DNA of 64,000 nt from contig CBFHUP010000002.1 of NCBI GenBank assembly GCA_965659115.1, positions 1 to 64,000 of the forward strand, given 5' to 3'. A program made the position numbers and the translations under genes. Under the pieces are notes generated by a model that worked only from the letters and a program-made list of their open reading frames with translations, was not told where the DNA came from and did no database searches. This stretch comes from UBA8752 sp965659115 (GTDB taxonomy: Bacteria; Bacteroidota; Bacteroidia; Flavobacteriales_D; Sanyastnellaceae). Of the stretch, positions 62,700 to 64,000 are shown one piece after another (within the stretch, counting starts at the first letter, position 1; each line of letters begins with the position of its first letter).

Positions 62700-64000
62700 A
62701 TGTTTGATCTCGAGATGATCCGCGCCGTGTATGACCGTTTCCCCAGCCGAGTGGCTGCGGCGCGTCAAGTGACCGGCAAACCATTGACGCTCGCAGAGAA
62801 GATTCTCTACACGCACTTGTGGGATGGAGACGCTTCCAGCGCCTTCAGCCGTGGAAAGGACTATGTGGACTTCGCACCGGACCGCGTGGCCATGCAGGAT
62901 GCCACAGCACAAATGGCCTTGCTTCAGTTCATGCAAGCCGGAAAGGCCAAGACAGCAGTGCCTTCGACGGTGCACTGCGACCACTTGATTCAAGCCAAGG
63001 TGGGGGCGGATACGGACTTGCAGGAGGCCATCAACCGCAACAACGAGGTCTACAACTTCCTCGAGTCGGTGTCCGACAAATACGGCATCGGATTCTGGAA
63101 GCCTGGAGCCGGCATCATTCACCAGGTGGTGCTCGAGAACTATGCCTTTCCTGGAGGCATGATGATCGGAACCGACAGCCACACAGTGAACGCTGGAGGA
63201 TTGGGTATGGTGGCCATCGGTGTGGGCGGTGCCGACGCGGTAGACGTGATGGCCGGAATGCCTTGGGAGCTCAAATTCCCCAAGTTGATCGGCGTGAAGC
63301 TCACCGGAAAAATGAGCGGCTGGACCAGCCCGAAGGATGTGATTTTGAAGGTGGCCGGAATCCTGACCGCCAAAGGTGGAACCGGATGCATCGTCGAGTA
63401 CTTCGGCGAGGGTGCCGATGCGATGAGCTGCACTGGAAAGGGCACCATTTGCAACATGGGCGCTGAGATCGGCGCCACCACTTCCACGTTTGGATACGAT
63501 GAGAGCATGGGCCGTTACCTGCGGGCGACGGGCCGCGCAGATGTGGCGGCTTTGGCCGATGGCATTGCCGAGCACCTTACAGGTGACGCAGAAGTGTATG
63601 CCAGCCCAGAGCAGTACTTCGACCAGGTCATCGAGATTGACCTCACCACTTTGGAGCCACACTTGAACGGACCGTTCAGCCCAGACCTCGCCACTCCAGT
63701 GAGCAAGATGGCAGAGCTGTGCGCGGAGAAGGGGTACCCCACTCAGATTGAATTTGGCCTCATCGGTTCTTGCACCAACTCCAGCTACGAGGACATCACG
63801 CGCAGCGCGTCCTTGGCCAAAGCGGCAGTGGAGGCGGGTGTGCAGAGCAAGGGCAAGTTGACCATCACGCCGGGCTCTGAGCTCGTGCGGTACACTTTGG
63901 AGCGGGATGGCGTGCTCGACACCTTCGATAAGATGGGGGCCGACGTCTTCGCCAACGCTTGTGGACCTTGCATCGGTCAATGGGCGAGGAGCGGAGCCGA
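62700..64000 (+). CDS. acn: Aconitate hydratase, 3' end outside window
   Basis: Interconverts citrate and isocitrate in the TCA cycle with a [4Fe-4S] cluster. The frame is open from ATG 62700 to the end of the window (434 residues shown). It matches the mitochondrial-type aconitase common in Bacteroidota: 'PSTVHCDHLIQAKVGADTDL', 'GTDSHTVNAGGLGMVAIGVG', 'GADAVDVMAGMPWELKFPKL', 'VAGILTAKGGTGCIVEYFGE' and 'TGKGTICNMGAEIGATTSTF'. The cluster cysteines are visible in 'IGSCTNSSYED' and 'CGPCIGQW'. The large minus-strand frames over this gene are shadows. Confidence 0.95.
   Translation, partial: MFDLEMIRAVYDRFPSRVAAARQVTGKPLTLAEKILYTHLWDGDASSAFSRGKDYVDFAPDRVAMQDATAQMALLQFMQAGKAKTAVPSTVHCDHLIQAKVGADTDLQEAINRNNEVYNFLESVSDKYGIGFWKPGAGIIHQVVLENYAFPGGMMIGTDSHTVNAGGLGMVAIGVGGADAVDVMAGMPWELKFPKLIGVKLTGKMSGWTSPKDVILKVAGILTAKGGTGCIVEYFGEGADAMSCTGKGTICNMGAEIGATTSTFGYDESMGRYLRATGRADVAALADGIAEHLTGDAEVYASPEQYFDQVIEIDLTTLEPHLNGPFSPDLATPVSKMAELCAEKGYPTQIEFGLIGSCTNSSYEDITRSASLAKAAVEAGVQSKGKLTITPGSELVRYTLERDGVLDTFDKMGADVFANACGPCIGQWARSGA

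Noticed and set aside
62685..63980. 431-residue minus-strand frame
   Set aside because: Shadow of the aconitase gene, whose motifs are unmistakable on the plus strand.

Overview
The window is chromosomal DNA from an uncultured-looking, fairly GC-rich member of the Bacteroidota, most likely a Flavobacteriales-type aquatic bacterium. This is inference from several signs. Secreted proteins carry type IX secretion (T9SS) C-terminal domains of both type A and type B. A Lacal_2735-family small protein, a fused alpha/beta 2-oxoacid dehydrogenase E1 and a mitochondrial-type aconitase are present. Many genes have a Bacteroidota-like -7 promoter element (TA-N1-2-TTYG) only a few bases before the start codon, with no Shine-Dalgarno sequence. 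A 98-base run of N (17884-17981) inside a repeat shows this is a draft assembly. I saw no rRNA, tRNA, CRISPR array, insertion sequence or prophage.

Layout. 1-1.3 kb: xseA (5' end missing) and xseB. 1.4-11.7 kb: surface and envelope genes: a vanadium haloperoxidase with dockerin-like tail, a 1.1-kb-residue T9SS type B adhesin, a Dps-like protein that has lost its ferroxidase ligands, a CxxCH-containing T9SS protein, a frameshifted NTF2-like lipoprotein, outer-membrane and OB-fold proteins, and a lipoprotein with a domain shared with two giant proteins further on. 11.7-16.1 kb: lpd diverging from a secreted multi-domain alpha-amylase. 16.2-29.7 kb: two very large minus-strand T9SS proteins (about 940+ and 3482 residues) with the shared N-terminal domain, Asp/Cys-rich calcium-type repeats and, in the larger, about 25 HYR-like repeats. 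30-34.3 kb: adk, obg, fused E1 and a small S4 RNA-binding protein. 34.3-41.3 kb: a TonB-dependent receptor and a secreted tandem hydrolase whose two copies both lack the usual catalytic serine. 41.5-45.1 kb: DoxX, valS and a DUF1573 protein.

45.2-53.7 kb is a light/UV-damage region. It has one compact operon (Lacal_2735 protein, SDR, flavin reductase, photolyase/cryptochrome) and a second (DUF2256 protein missed by length-filtered gene calling, Fe-S (6-4)-type photolyase, Cry-DASH). Thus three different photolyase-family flavoproteins lie within 7 kb. 54-58 kb: a 2-Cys peroxiredoxin diverging from ppk-ppx (polyphosphate turnover). 58-64 kb: a thioredoxin-like lipoprotein, a glycosyltransferase broken by one in-frame stop, a MacB-type permease and aconitase (runs off the window).

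The most unusual material is in the secreted proteins: an unnamed ~190-residue domain in three genes, a C-terminal 'DxDGDG...LL..FG..C' tail in three enzymes that have no T9SS tail, a duplicated module bracketing the HYR array of the giant protein, and the serine-less tandem hydrolase. The Dps-like protein without a metal centre, with a pair of direct repeats in front of it, is a second independent lead.
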